Source of the DNA: a virus
Virus record (IMG/VR): IMGVR_UViG_3300009109_000001
Location: 1-64,000 of that record
Direction: 5' to 3' (one strand)
Length of the DNA: 64,000 bases
Position 1 is the stretch's first letter. Every line of letters starts with the position of its first letter. The notes under the pieces were generated by a model. The model did not search any database and was not told the DNA's origin. It saw nothing but the letters and a program-made list of their open reading frames with translations. This document shows, one piece after another, positions 43,765-52,723 of this stretch. A program made the translations under genes and the position numbers.

Positions 43765-44684
43765 TGTATACTGAAAAAACAACATTATTACATGTTGAAC
43801 CTACAACAAGATGTAATGCATCTTGCCCTGGTTGTCCACGTAATAATAATGGATTTGGTCTTGCAGACGGGTTTGTGTTGCAAGATTTATCACCTGACAC
43901 TATTGTTGCAGAGGCAAGTAAATTGCCTAATTTAAGAGCAATTCATTTGTGCGGTAATTTAGGCGATCCAATAGCATACAAATATTTGAATGAATTAATT
44001 GACAAGGCAGTGGCCCAAACTAGATTTTTTCATCAATTTCTTAAAGTAGATAGATGTTGGGATATTAATATAGCAACCAATGGCAGTTTGCGTTCAGTAA
44101 AATGGTGGCAAGAGTTAGGTAAAAAGTGTAGTGTAGATCTTACTAACTCTCATACTGTAGTGTTTGGTATTGATGGGTTAGCAGACACGAGTCCAATGTA
44201 TAGACAAGGAACTAATTTTAATAAAGTAATTGATAATGCTAAAGCGTTTATAGATGAAGGTGGTGTTGCAGAATGGCAATATCTAGTTTTTAAACACAAT
44301 CAACATCACATTGAGGAAGCAAAGCAACTAGCAAAAGATATAGGATTTAAGAAATTTTTTGTATTACAGCCGCATATCACATCGGCATATCATTGGAAAA
44401 CAGGAGAAAGATATTATTTAGAACCAGCAGATTTTATAGAATCTAAGGATAAAGCAAATAATACATATGTTAAACATGAAGATTGTATGCATATAAATGT
44501 AAATGGTAATGGAGATTATAGTTTATTTTTAACAGTGGGTGGTAAATTAACACCTTGTTGTCATTTTGATATTTTAGGAACCTCAAAAGAAGAATATGAT
44601 ATAGAAACATTAGATATTAAAAATGAATTTGATAATAATGAATACCGATTTACATGTCGTAGGAAGTGCGGATCAGTTAAATAG
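43764..44684 (+). CDS. Radical SAM protein B of a tandem pair (306 aa)
   Basis: Motif C17-x3-C21-x2-C24, CGNLGDP loop and C-terminal cysteines (EDCMHI, LTPCCHF, TCRRKCG) as in the preceding gene, but 31 residues shorter, mostly by lacking an insert around residue 250 of the paralogue. Its start overlaps the upstream stop by one base. The 3' end carries GTTAAATA, which forms the late promoter for the terminase small subunit four bases beyond the stop. The two proteins may act as a heterodimer or on successive positions of one substrate; this is speculation. Confidence 0.82.
   Translation: MYTEKTTLLHVEPTTRCNASCPGCPRNNNGFGLADGFVLQDLSPDTIVAEASKLPNLRAIHLCGNLGDPIAYKYLNELIDKAVAQTRFFHQFLKVDRCWDINIATNGSLRSVKWWQELGKKCSVDLTNSHTVVFGIDGLADTSPMYRQGTNFNKVIDNAKAFIDEGGVAEWQYLVFKHNQHHIEEAKQLAKDIGFKKFFVLQPHITSAYHWKTGERYYLEPADFIESKDKANNTYVKHEDCMHINVNGNGDYSLFLTVGGKLTPCCHFDILGTSKEEYDIETLDIKNEFDNNEYRFTCRRKCGSVK
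43785..43858 (+). repeat. 74-bp direct repeat, copy 2
   Basis: Identical to 42778-42851, about 1,007 bases apart. Further shared stretches occur downstream in both genes. Confidence 0.9.
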
Positions 44685-44688
44685 TATT
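44676..44688 (+). promoter_or_regulatory. Late promoter placed for a leaderless mRNA before gp16
   Basis: GTTAAATA (44676-44683) lies inside the last codons of the upstream gene; GTATT then leads to ATG 44689. Confidence 0.6.
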
Positions 44689-45177
44689 ATGACAAAGAAA
44701 TTAGAAGAATTGTTTGATTTAGAAACACCTGTTGAAGAAATACAACCAGATAGTAAGATAGCAAAAACTGATGCTAAAAAACTTAAAAAAGTTCTGTCTG
44801 ATGTAGATAAAATAGACAGTGCTTTGCCACTTGTGCGAGATTTGGAAGCAAATGACTTAGAAATGGATAGTATTGCTACTAAATCTGTAGATACGTTTAA
44901 TGACTTGATGGACTTGGGTATGAATGTAGAGGCACGATACGCAGGTAAAATATTTGAAGTTGCTGGTACTATGATGAAAAATGCTATAGATGCCAGAACA
45001 GCAAAAATAGATAAAAAGTTGCGTATGGTCGAATTACAGATTAAAAAACAACGGGTTGATCAACAAGGTAAAGACTTGGATCCATATAGTGATACTATGG
45101 ATGGAGAAGCAACAATAGTAGCAGATCGCAATGAGTTAGTAAAACAAATCTTAAATCAAAATAATGACAAGAAATAA
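44689..45177 (+). CDS. 16: Terminase small subunit gp16
   Basis: A 162-residue protein, nearly the size of T4 gp16 (164 aa). The central helical region (SVDTFNDLMDLGMNVEARYA, then AGTMMKNAIDARTAKIDKKL) fits the coiled-coil oligomerisation core of T4-like small terminases. An upstream in-frame ATG at 44623 is rejected because it lies inside the radical SAM gene. ATG 44689 follows its stop and has the exact TAAATA-N5 spacing. The protein recognises DNA and regulates gp17. It is separated from gp17 by 4.5 kb, whereas in T4 the genes are adjacent. Confidence 0.75.
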   Translation: MTKKLEELFDLETPVEEIQPDSKIAKTDAKKLKKVLSDVDKIDSALPLVRDLEANDLEMDSIATKSVDTFNDLMDLGMNVEARYAGKIFEVAGTMMKNAIDARTAKIDKKLRMVELQIKKQRVDQQGKDLDPYSDTMDGEATIVADRNELVKQILNQNNDKK

Positions 45178-46369
45178 TATTTGCATATTGCCGTGGGTAT
45201 CTGTAGCAATAATGCCCGATGGTAATGTGTATCCCTGTTGTATGTCTATGCATGGCACAGCAATGGGAAATGTTAATGAATCCTCTTTAGAAGATATTTG
45301 GAATAGTGATGTATCGAGAGACATACGCAAAGACTTCCTTGCTGATAAACGTCTTGATATGTGTTCTGAGTGTTGGAAAGTAGAAGATAAAGGCAACTTC
45401 CATAGCACTCGTTTGTGGGCCAATAAAAACTTTAAACATCATTTTAGTTTATTAGAAAATACTAATGATGGTAGAGCAGATATGAATTTAATTTATACTG
45501 ATATACGATTCTCTAATAAATGTAATCTTATGTGTTTTTATTGTGGCTCGATTTTTAGTAGTAAGTGGGAGGCCTTTAATAAGAAAGTTAGTAAAAAAGT
45601 ATCACCTATTCCTAAAATAAACAAACCTGAAAATTTATTAAACAGTTTAATAGATAACATTTCTAAAGTAGAACAAATATATTTGTCTGGTGGTGAACCA
45701 AGTATAATGGAAGAGAGTTATACTATGCTTGAAGCAATAATTGATATGGACCTATCTAAGAATATTAAACTATTATTGAATAGTAATATGTCCAATGTAA
45801 CATATAGGGGCAAAAACTTTTGGGACATATTATCAAAGTTTAAAGAAGTAGAACTTGCCGCAAGTATTGATGAGATAGAACAACGTGCAGAATGGATACG
45901 TTATGGTGAAAAATGGCCTAATATTGTAGAGACTAATGATTATGTTAAACAATATCCTAACATTAGTGTGCAATACTCACCTGTTGTTTCTATGTTTAAT
46001 TTTCATAGATTGCCAGAGATAATAACACATTGGCAAAATAAAGGATGGATTACGAAAAACTTTCATAATGTTTATTTGGCAGAGCCAGGTCATGGTACAA
46101 GTTCTGATTATAGATATATGCCAATGAAATGGAAACAGCATGTTAAAGAAGTTATGGAGTGTTTTCTTGAAGAAACCCAAATGCATATAAAAAATAGATT
46201 TTTATTTGATACTGCTACTAGTTTAATAAAAACAATGATAGAATTTAATGATGAAATAAAGATACGAGAGAATATAACGTGTGTAATGGATGATATTAAA
46301 CGACATGACGTATATAGAAAAGTAAAATTTATAGATATATTTCCTGAATTAGAGTTTTTAAATGAATGA
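45164..46369 (+). CDS. Radical SAM protein with N-terminal SPASM/twitch domain (401 aa)
   Basis: Residues 7-72 form a SPASM-like unit ahead of the core: C7, PWVSVAIMPDGNVYPCC (C25, C26), MGNVNESSLEDIW and C67-x2-C70. The radical SAM motif is C120-x3-C124-x2-C127 (CNLMCFYC), followed by GGEP at 176-179. This N-to-C order matches the twitch-domain radical SAM family and the gene at 32623. Starts 14 bases inside the gp16 stop region and overlaps the following methyltransferase by 8 bases, so it is coupled to both. A peptide or protein substrate is likely from the family; none is identified here. Confidence 0.82.
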   Translation: MTRNNICILPWVSVAIMPDGNVYPCCMSMHGTAMGNVNESSLEDIWNSDVSRDIRKDFLADKRLDMCSECWKVEDKGNFHSTRLWANKNFKHHFSLLENTNDGRADMNLIYTDIRFSNKCNLMCFYCGSIFSSKWEAFNKKVSKKVSPIPKINKPENLLNSLIDNISKVEQIYLSGGEPSIMEESYTMLEAIIDMDLSKNIKLLLNSNMSNVTYRGKNFWDILSKFKEVELAASIDEIEQRAEWIRYGEKWPNIVETNDYVKQYPNISVQYSPVVSMFNFHRLPEIITHWQNKGWITKNFHNVYLAEPGHGTSSDYRYMPMKWKQHVKEVMECFLEETQMHIKNRFLFDTATSLIKTMIEFNDEIKIRENITCVMDDIKRHDVYRKVKFIDIFPELEFLNE

Positions 46370-47069
46370 TTATTGGAAAACAATACCTGGATATTTTCCT
46401 CCGACAAGTGCAGAAGGAATAACATATATTATTCCAGAATTACCATCGTCAGGCACTATATTGGAACTTGGTAGTGCTTATGGTAGATCTACATGTTATT
46501 GGGCAGGGCAGTTAATTAAGCATGGTAAAAATTATGACATCGTAACTATAGACGATTGGTCACTTATTACAGAAAAAATACATCCTTTATTTAAAAATTT
46601 AAAAGAAGGTAATAAAATTGGTAAGGATTGGGGGAATAATATATCTAAAATAATACTTGGAAATGATTGTACCTCAGAGGAAAATTTACTTAAATTGCGA
46701 AATTGTTATCTTTATAATTCTCCAACTATGGCAGAATTATTTGATGATTATACTGAACCATATAAAAATATGATTACAATATTAGATATAGATTTATTTA
46801 ATCAAGCATACGCGGCTCCAGAAAATGTACAATGTGTTTTTGATGCTATTGGCAGTAAGTATGAAAAATGGTTTAATATAATATATGATAAACTAGAAGT
46901 TGGCGGTTATTATATTTTTGATAAACAAGCAATATATAGGGATAAAAAAATAATGGGTTATTTAGATCAGTTTTTGGCTAATAAAGGCACTAAAATACAA
47001 GATTTACAACTTAAAAATATACAAAGTAACGTATCAGAAATAAAATATTTTATAAAAACAACTAAATAA
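46362..47069 (+). CDS. Class I SAM-dependent methyltransferase (235 aa)
   Basis: Motif I GTILELGSAYGRST lies at residues 31-44, then the acidic end of strand 2 (IVTIDDWS) and a later LDIDLFN strand and 'YDKLEVGGYYIFDK', the motif common to Methyltransf_24/TylF-like enzymes. These often methylate sugars or small molecules. It closes the overlapping operon of radical SAM genes, overlapping the last of them by 8 bases. The product may therefore be part of the same modification route. Confidence 0.75.
   Translation: MNDYWKTIPGYFPPTSAEGITYIIPELPSSGTILELGSAYGRSTCYWAGQLIKHGKNYDIVTIDDWSLITEKIHPLFKNLKEGNKIGKDWGNNISKIILGNDCTSEENLLKLRNCYLYNSPTMAELFDDYTEPYKNMITILDIDLFNQAYAAPENVQCVFDAIGSKYEKWFNIIYDKLEVGGYYIFDKQAIYRDKKIMGYLDQFLANKGTKIQDLQLKNIQSNVSEIKYFIKTTK
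47061..47068 (+). promoter_or_regulatory. Late-promoter-like ACTAAATA
   Basis: Initiation near 47074 would give a leader of about 22 bases before ATG 47096. Confidence 0.45.
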
Positions 47070-47095
47070 GTATAATACCTTAATGGGCCAATATT

Positions 47096-47698
47096 ATGAA
47101 AAGTTTGAAAACATATATAACAGAAGCAAAGACAGAGTATCCTTTTAGGTTAAAATTTGCTGTAGATATTACAGATGATCACCTAGATGCTCTCGAAAGT
47201 TGCCTAGATAGATATGGTGTAAAAAGCGTATCCAAAGCAACTAAAACAATTATGCAAAAGCATCCAATGGACTTTGGTAACTTGCCAGCAGGCGAGATAC
47301 ACATTGTAGATATTGTATTAGAATATCCTACAACTCCAGACACATTGACCTCTTATTTACACAATAAGTTGGGTGTTCCGCAAAGTCACATTGTAGTGCG
47401 TAGTCCAAATCATCCTGAAGAAGTACAAAATGACAAGGATCAAAAAGCAATTGAAGATAAAGATCCAGACGCAAAGCCAGAATCTCTATTAGATAGTGAT
47501 TATGAAGATAGTGATGGCGATGCTGTAGCAGGACAAGAGCACGTTGATGCAATGCTAGATACAGAAGATAAAAAACGTAAAGGCAGATTGTTTGATATGA
47601 TTAATTTTGCAAAGGATCCAAGTAGTGAAATTGAGCATGATCCAGATGAGTTTCTTAAAGCTCCACAAGGTACAAAATCACCAGTAGGAAGTAATTAA
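47096..47698 (+). CDS. Conserved virion-associated hypothetical protein (200 aa)
   Basis: The N-terminal 100 residues (YPFRLKFAVDITDDHLDALE, then VSKATKTIMQKHPMDFGNLP, VDIVLEYPTT) form an alpha/beta domain of a type present upstream of gp17 in marine T4-like phages. The C-terminal 100 residues are acidic and probably disordered. No known enzymatic motif. The next gene starts one base after its stop, so the two are likely translated together. A head or packaging-related role is inferred from position only. Confidence 0.65.
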   Translation: MKSLKTYITEAKTEYPFRLKFAVDITDDHLDALESCLDRYGVKSVSKATKTIMQKHPMDFGNLPAGEIHIVDIVLEYPTTPDTLTSYLHNKLGVPQSHIVVRSPNHPEEVQNDKDQKAIEDKDPDAKPESLLDSDYEDSDGDAVAGQEHVDAMLDTEDKKRKGRLFDMINFAKDPSSEIEHDPDEFLKAPQGTKSPVGSN

Positions 47699-47699
47699 A

Positions 47700-49538
47700 A
47701 TGGAAGGTACAAAATATAATTTAAGTATTACAACAAGTGGCGAAAATGGCGACCACGCTTCAACTAATATTAGCACAAGTAACCCAGCACAACTTGCAGA
47801 TATATTGCAATTGGCAGGAATGCAAGGAGGCCATCCAGTTGCTCTTAGCGCACCTGAAGCACCAGCACACGAAGAGCACGGCTCTTGTGATGTGTGTGGC
47901 GGTATGCATGAAGGTGATGAGCATGTTGCGGAAGGAGATAGTTGGGATAATGAACCAAATGGCGCAACTGAAGTAGTATATTCTCCAGAAGAAATTACAC
48001 AAACTGGTAATGATTTACACAAAGTAAAGAAAACTTATCCAAAAGTAAATGGTGGCGATAATCCAATGGCTTTGGAAGAAGCAGAAGGCAAACTTCGAGA
48101 AAAATGGGAAAACTTTCTAGCAGAAGATATGGAAGAAGAAATAACAGAAGACGTTGAGTTAGTAAGTCCATGGAAGAAGCAAGATACTAGTATTGAGATT
48201 GTTGAAGAAGAAGAGCTTGACGAAGAAGAAGTAGAAGAAGCCGCAGGTAAAATGAAGAAAAAGAAACCCTGTCCCGAAGAAAAAATTATTGAGAACAAAA
48301 ATATGAATGATATAAGAAAATTAGTGGACAGTATAGATTCCATTAATGGTGATGGATCAACCGTTGTTACAGAAGCAACAACTGCCGAATTACAAGCACA
48401 AATTGCCGCATTGAAAAAACAATTAGCCGCACAACAAGCAAATGAGCCAGATCCTTGGAGTCCAGAAGGTCAAGCCGCGATGGCAGCTAGACAACAAGCC
48501 AGAGCGTCAAAGGAAGGTGGTAGAGAATCAGGTCCAGCAGGCAGTTTTACAGATGCTGATTATGATGATGATGGCAATTTTATTGGTACTCCACTTAACG
48601 TATTTGGTAAAGCAGAAAAACATAGTGGTCGTGAATCAGGTCCAACAGGTAGTCATACAGCTGATGATTATGAATTAGACGCCGATGGTAACGTGGATTA
48701 CACAAAGCTTAAACCTGGCCGTGAAATTAAAGTATTTGGTAAAGCAGAAAAACAAGTTGGTCGTGAAAATAGTGGTGGCGGTGCACCTAGTGGGCCATAC
48801 AATCCACGAACTCCTGGTATTAGAGCCAGAGCAGAAGGACTACAAGCAAGAATGGCCGCAGCTAGGGAAGCCGGTTATCCTTCACTAAAAGCCGCAAGAG
48901 CAGGTGGCCATCCATCTGGAAGTGAGCATACATGGACAGGAAGTGGTGCTTTTGAAGTAGGTGGTCCAAATGATCCAAATCGCGCCGGTGCTGGTGATGG
49001 AGAGGATGGATATGCTATTACTACTGCACTACCACCTGGACCAGAAGTAGTAGGCACTCCAATTGGTGACGGTGACAAAGAAATTGCACCAGAAGTATTA
49101 GGTCAAATAATGCGGGAGCCGAAGTGGACGGACCAGCCAGCAGGTGATGATTCAAGTACTGATTCACAATTAAAAGATATAGTAAAACTTTCAGGTGGTT
49201 CATGGAGTGCTGAACAGCAAGCTGCGATGGCGAGACGCCAAGCAGAGCGATCGGCAAGAGAAAGAGGCCAAGGTGGTGGTAGAGAATCAGGTCCAGCTGG
49301 TAGTTACACAGATGATGATTATGATGATGACGGTAATTTAATCCGTAAGCCACTCAAAGTATTTAAAAAACCAGAACCAAGATATGGTCCAGGAGATTCT
49401 AATAATCCAAAATATGGATCTGGTAAGAAAGTTGGTGGTAGAACTGGTGCAGAAATGGGAGGTGGCCCAGGTCACGTAGATCCTGTTTTTACAAGGCCGA
49501 TTAAATCAAAAGGCAGAGAAGGCGGTAGAGAAAATTAA
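47700..49538 (+). CDS. Repeat-rich, Gly/Asp/Glu-rich virion-type protein (612 aa)
   Basis: The N-terminal 90 residues have a beta-type start and a HEEHGSCDVCGGMH segment that could bind a metal. An acidic middle follows. From about residue 275 there are three copies of a 'GRESGP(A/T)GS.T..DY..D.DGN' unit with partial spacing (near 275, 305 and 520), each carrying a D-x-D-x-D-G-N loop like calcium-binding EF-hand or dockerin loops, followed by 'L.VFGKAEK'. Other segments are Gly/Pro-rich. I do not recognise the family. Location between two virion-type genes before gp17 suggests a structural component. Confidence 0.55.
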   Translation: MEGTKYNLSITTSGENGDHASTNISTSNPAQLADILQLAGMQGGHPVALSAPEAPAHEEHGSCDVCGGMHEGDEHVAEGDSWDNEPNGATEVVYSPEEITQTGNDLHKVKKTYPKVNGGDNPMALEEAEGKLREKWENFLAEDMEEEITEDVELVSPWKKQDTSIEIVEEEELDEEEVEEAAGKMKKKKPCPEEKIIENKNMNDIRKLVDSIDSINGDGSTVVTEATTAELQAQIAALKKQLAAQQANEPDPWSPEGQAAMAARQQARASKEGGRESGPAGSFTDADYDDDGNFIGTPLNVFGKAEKHSGRESGPTGSHTADDYELDADGNVDYTKLKPGREIKVFGKAEKQVGRENSGGGAPSGPYNPRTPGIRARAEGLQARMAAAREAGYPSLKAARAGGHPSGSEHTWTGSGAFEVGGPNDPNRAGAGDGEDGYAITTALPPGPEVVGTPIGDGDKEIAPEVLGQIMREPKWTDQPAGDDSSTDSQLKDIVKLSGGSWSAEQQAAMARRQAERSARERGQGGGRESGPAGSYTDDDYDDDGNLIRKPLKVFKKPEPRYGPGDSNNPKYGSGKKVGGRTGAEMGGGPGHVDPVFTRPIKSKGREGGREN

Positions 49539-49543
49539 AGTTA

Positions 49544-49705
49544 ATGCTTATAAATGAAGTATTACTTGTTGAAAAAGCACCTCCGGGTCGTGAAAAACAA
49601 GTATTAGCATTAAAAAAGAAATTATGCGGCGGGAAGAAAGACTGTCCCGCCGCTTACCGCATTGCTTGGGCATCCTACAATAAGTCCAAGAAAAAGAAAT
49701 CTTAA
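49544..49705 (+). CDS. Small basic Cys-containing conserved protein (53 aa)
   Basis: A 53-residue ORF between the repeat-rich gene and gp17: MLINEVLLVEKAPPGREKQV, then a Lys-rich stretch, C28-GGKKD-C34 and AYRIAWASYNKSKKKK. Short proteins with 'GREKQVL.LKKK' and 'AY.IAWASYNK' are widespread in tailed phages, often as separate small ORFs or at the ends of virion proteins. It starts six bases after the previous stop and lacks a strong ribosome site, so translation is probably coupled. Too short for a confident role; DNA or RNA binding is possible from its charge. Confidence 0.7.
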   Translation: MLINEVLLVEKAPPGREKQVLALKKKLCGGKKDCPAAYRIAWASYNKSKKKKS

Positions 49706-49716
49706 CCGTTTTCCCT

Positions 49717-49729
49717 GTTAAATAGTAGT
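49717..49729 (+). promoter_or_regulatory. Late promoter placed for a leaderless mRNA before gp17
   Basis: GTTAAATA (49717-49724), then GTAGT, then ATG 49730. No Shine-Dalgarno sequence is near. Confidence 0.6.
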
Positions 49730-51313
49730 ATGGCCAATAAATCTCTCGATGGCAATTTAGTCAAGCGAGCACACGCAAAAGAAAAATATACTGATGATCA
49801 ACTATTGGAGTTGGCAAAATGTGCAGATTTGGCGACTGGTCCTGGTCATTTTATAAACAATTATTTTTGGATACAACATCCGCGACGCGGCCGTATTCCG
49901 TATAAAGCGTTTGACTATCAAACAAGATTATTAGCAAGTTATCATGATAATAGATTTAGTATAAATTTAATGCCACGGCAAACAGGTAAAACTACAACTG
50001 CCGCAGGTTATATATTGTGGTATGCTATGTTTATACCTGATAGTGCAATACTAATTGCCGCACACAAATATGCAGGTTCCCAAGAGATTATGCAACGTAT
50101 ACGATATTCGTATGAAGACGTGCCAGATCATATACGCCCAGGTGTGTATAGTTATAACAAAGGTAGCATAGACTTTGATAATGGCAGTAGAATTGTCAGT
50201 ACAACAACTACTGAAAACACTGGACGTGGTATGGCACTCAGTATGCTATATTTAGACGAGTTTGCGTTTGTAAAACCCAGCATTGCGAGAGAGTTTTGGA
50301 CAAGTATTTCACCTACATTAGCAACAGGCGGTAAAGCAATAATAACATCAACGCCAAACAGTGATGAAGATCAGTTTGCTATGATTTGGCGCCAAGCAAA
50401 TAAAACTATAGATGATGAAGGTAACGAAACTACTGTAGGACGCAACGGATTTTTTGCTTTTAGGTCATACTGGAATGAACATCCAGAGCGTGATGCTCAG
50501 TGGAAAGCGGAAGAAATGGGACGCATTGGTGCTGAACGTTTCGCTAGAGAGCATGATTGTGAGTTTCTTATTAATGATGAAACATTAATAGACTCTAGGG
50601 CATTGTCAATGTTGCGTCCAACTGATGTATTAGAAAAACATGGACAAGTTAGGTGGTTTGATAAACCTAGAAAAGGACATAATTATTTGGTGTCACTTGA
50701 TCCAAGTTTAGGAACAGGCGGAGATAATGCCGCCATTCAAGTGTTTGAAATACCAACTATGAAACAAGTTGCTGAATGGATGCATAACAAAACACCAGTT
50801 CAAGGACAAGTAAAAATATTACGGGATATTACTAATTATATTGCAGATGAGATAGATCACAGAGATGAATCAAACCCGGCCGTTTGGTATAGTATAGAAA
50901 ATAATACATTAGGTGAAGCGGCACTTGTAGTTATTGATGATATGGGTGAACAGCAATTTGGTGGTGTATTTTTAACAGAAACTCGTAAGCATGGTAATAC
51001 AAAACGTTATAGGAAGGGGTTTAATACTACCCATAAAAACAAATTATTAGCATGTAGTAGGTTAAAAAATCTTGTTGAAACAGACAAGATAAAGTTAAGA
51101 AGTAAGAATTTAATATCAGAACTAAAAACATATATTGCCCGTGGGCAAAGTTATGCCGCTAAAGACGGTGAAACGGATGATTTGGTTTCTGCTACATTAT
51201 TAATAATACGGATGAGTTATGAAGTAAGGCAATGGGATATTAATTTATTTGACAGACTTAAAGATGGTTTAGATCAAGAGCATGATATGCCGATGCCTTT
51301 TATAATAGTTTAA
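49730..51313 (+). CDS. 17: Terminase large subunit gp17
   Basis: A 527-residue protein (T4 gp17, 610 aa). The ATPase half has Walker A MPRQTGKTTT (81-90), Walker B MLYLDEF (172-178) and the coupling motif ITSTPN (205-210). The RNase H-like nuclease half has its first catalytic Asp in VSLDPSLGTGGDNA (D324), a second acidic site in SIENNTLGEAAL and a third in DDLVSATLL. It drives DNA into the prohead through the portal. It is shorter than T4 gp17 mainly at the N-terminus. The start has the leaderless late-promoter spacing. Confidence 0.96.
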   Translation: MANKSLDGNLVKRAHAKEKYTDDQLLELAKCADLATGPGHFINNYFWIQHPRRGRIPYKAFDYQTRLLASYHDNRFSINLMPRQTGKTTTAAGYILWYAMFIPDSAILIAAHKYAGSQEIMQRIRYSYEDVPDHIRPGVYSYNKGSIDFDNGSRIVSTTTTENTGRGMALSMLYLDEFAFVKPSIAREFWTSISPTLATGGKAIITSTPNSDEDQFAMIWRQANKTIDDEGNETTVGRNGFFAFRSYWNEHPERDAQWKAEEMGRIGAERFAREHDCEFLINDETLIDSRALSMLRPTDVLEKHGQVRWFDKPRKGHNYLVSLDPSLGTGGDNAAIQVFEIPTMKQVAEWMHNKTPVQGQVKILRDITNYIADEIDHRDESNPAVWYSIENNTLGEAALVVIDDMGEQQFGGVFLTETRKHGNTKRYRKGFNTTHKNKLLACSRLKNLVETDKIKLRSKNLISELKTYIARGQSYAAKDGETDDLVSATLLIIRMSYEVRQWDINLFDRLKDGLDQEHDMPMPFIIV

Positions 51314-51321
51314 TATAAATA
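51314..51321 (+). promoter_or_regulatory. Late promoter, exact TATAAATA
   Basis: A perfect motif nine bases before ATG 51331; predicted initiation near 51327 leaves a leader of about four bases. Confidence 0.75.
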
Positions 51322-51330
51322 CTATAAGTT

Positions 51331-52719
51331 ATGAAAGAAATAGAACACATTGCAGAAGATTTATTTAATAAATTAAGGTCGGCATATCCAACATTGCAGA
51401 TTGGTGATGCTAGTGCTATAAAAACACTAGATCCAGAACAAGCTCGCTTTTTTGATTTTACGTTTGAATCTGAAGGAACAGATGTTGGTTCTGTGACCAT
51501 TAGTTTAGTTGATGATCATTTTAAATTGTTTTATAACAAAGAGTTGACAGAAAGTTTGGGTGAAAATAAACAACAGTGGTATAATTTTTTACGTGAAATG
51601 CGTCAGTTTGCAAAGAGGCGGTTAATGACATTTGACGTAAGAGATATTACAAAATCTAATCTAGAACGTAAGGACTTTGAGTTTTTACGCACACAACAAC
51701 AAGAATTTAGGGATTCTGATATGAACGAAGGCAAAATGTACGGTAGCATTAAAAGCAGTTACCAAGATTTAGGCGAAACAGCAAAAATTATTGTAAGGCA
51801 TAAACGCCCTGTAGATGAGGACGTTAGAGGTTCACGCAGTAGACACATTAGCAAAATTTTTATTGAAAATACTGACGGCGAACGTATGCTTTTACCATTT
51901 AAAAACTTACTAGGCGCAAGAGCAGCTGCAAGGCACGTTAGTGAAGGTGGGCAATTACACGATGATATTGGCACACATATTACTAATACAGTGGATCAAA
52001 TGGGACAGTTGAAAAATTTTATCAATTATAGTAAACGAAATAAACTAGTTAATGAGGATACTGTTGATATTGTAGAAAGTGTACGCGATGCGTATAACAA
52101 CATTAGACAGGACTTAACTAGAATGACTTCACGCCGTGGTTATGCCAACTTTGCTGAAGGTTTTGACCCAGTAGAAGTGACATTATCTGAAGATGATTTG
52201 GATGAAATGAAAGACCGTTTTACTGTAAAGAAGCATGATGATAATGTTTTTGAATCCCTACCACTCATTAACAGCATCTACAAAACTGCAATGGAAAACA
52301 AAGCAAATACTTTAGACCAAATTAAAGAGTTTGTTGAAAGTGGTAATTTAGTATTAGAAAATTCATTAGATCGTGACGCATTAGCACGCTCAATACAACA
52401 TTCAGATGTTAGAGGTTTAGTACAAGCGGCATTAGAAGATATTAGCACACGTATTGTAGATAATAATATTATTAAAGAGTTTGCACAAAAACATCTTAAC
52501 CAAGAACTTACAGAGTCAGAAGAAAGTGCGTTAGCAGTTCAATTGGCTAAAAAATATGTAAGTGATTTAGGACGTATTGCTGAAGATGCAGAGTATGCAG
52601 AGCATGTAAGGCACCTCCAAACAGAAGATTACAGGGTAATTGACGAATCAGAATTAGTAGATAAGTGGGCAGATGATATTGTTGATGATTTAGAAGAAAA
52701 GTTAATTACTGTGGAGTAA
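51331..52719 (+). CDS. Conserved virion structural protein (462 aa)
   Basis: A charged, largely helical protein found in this position after gp17 in marine T4-like phages. An N-terminal alpha/beta part (residues 1-110) precedes 'FLRTQQQEFRDSDMNEGKMY' and a basic region (RGSRSRHISKIFIENTDGER). The C-terminal half is helical and acidic. I cannot assign a T4 gene. The very short distance from an exact late promoter argues for a nearly leaderless late transcript. The next gene starts four bases after its stop. Confidence 0.65.
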   Translation: MKEIEHIAEDLFNKLRSAYPTLQIGDASAIKTLDPEQARFFDFTFESEGTDVGSVTISLVDDHFKLFYNKELTESLGENKQQWYNFLREMRQFAKRRLMTFDVRDITKSNLERKDFEFLRTQQQEFRDSDMNEGKMYGSIKSSYQDLGETAKIIVRHKRPVDEDVRGSRSRHISKIFIENTDGERMLLPFKNLLGARAAARHVSEGGQLHDDIGTHITNTVDQMGQLKNFINYSKRNKLVNEDTVDIVESVRDAYNNIRQDLTRMTSRRGYANFAEGFDPVEVTLSEDDLDEMKDRFTVKKHDDNVFESLPLINSIYKTAMENKANTLDQIKEFVESGNLVLENSLDRDALARSIQHSDVRGLVQAALEDISTRIVDNNIIKEFAQKHLNQELTESEESALAVQLAKKYVSDLGRIAEDAEYAEHVRHLQTEDYRVIDESELVDKWADDIVDDLEEKLITVE

Positions 52720-52723
52720 ATTA

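Noticed and set aside
44623-44688. Earlier in-frame ATG for gp16
   Set aside because: It lies inside the upstream radical SAM gene and would add 22 residues not expected for gp16; ATG 44689 has the promoter spacing.
49544-49705. RiPP precursor peptide for the radical SAM enzymes
   Set aside because: It has two Cys but a Lys-rich sequence of a type widespread in phages that lack radical SAM genes; no leader/core pattern. No other small Cys- or Gly-rich precursor was seen near the operon.
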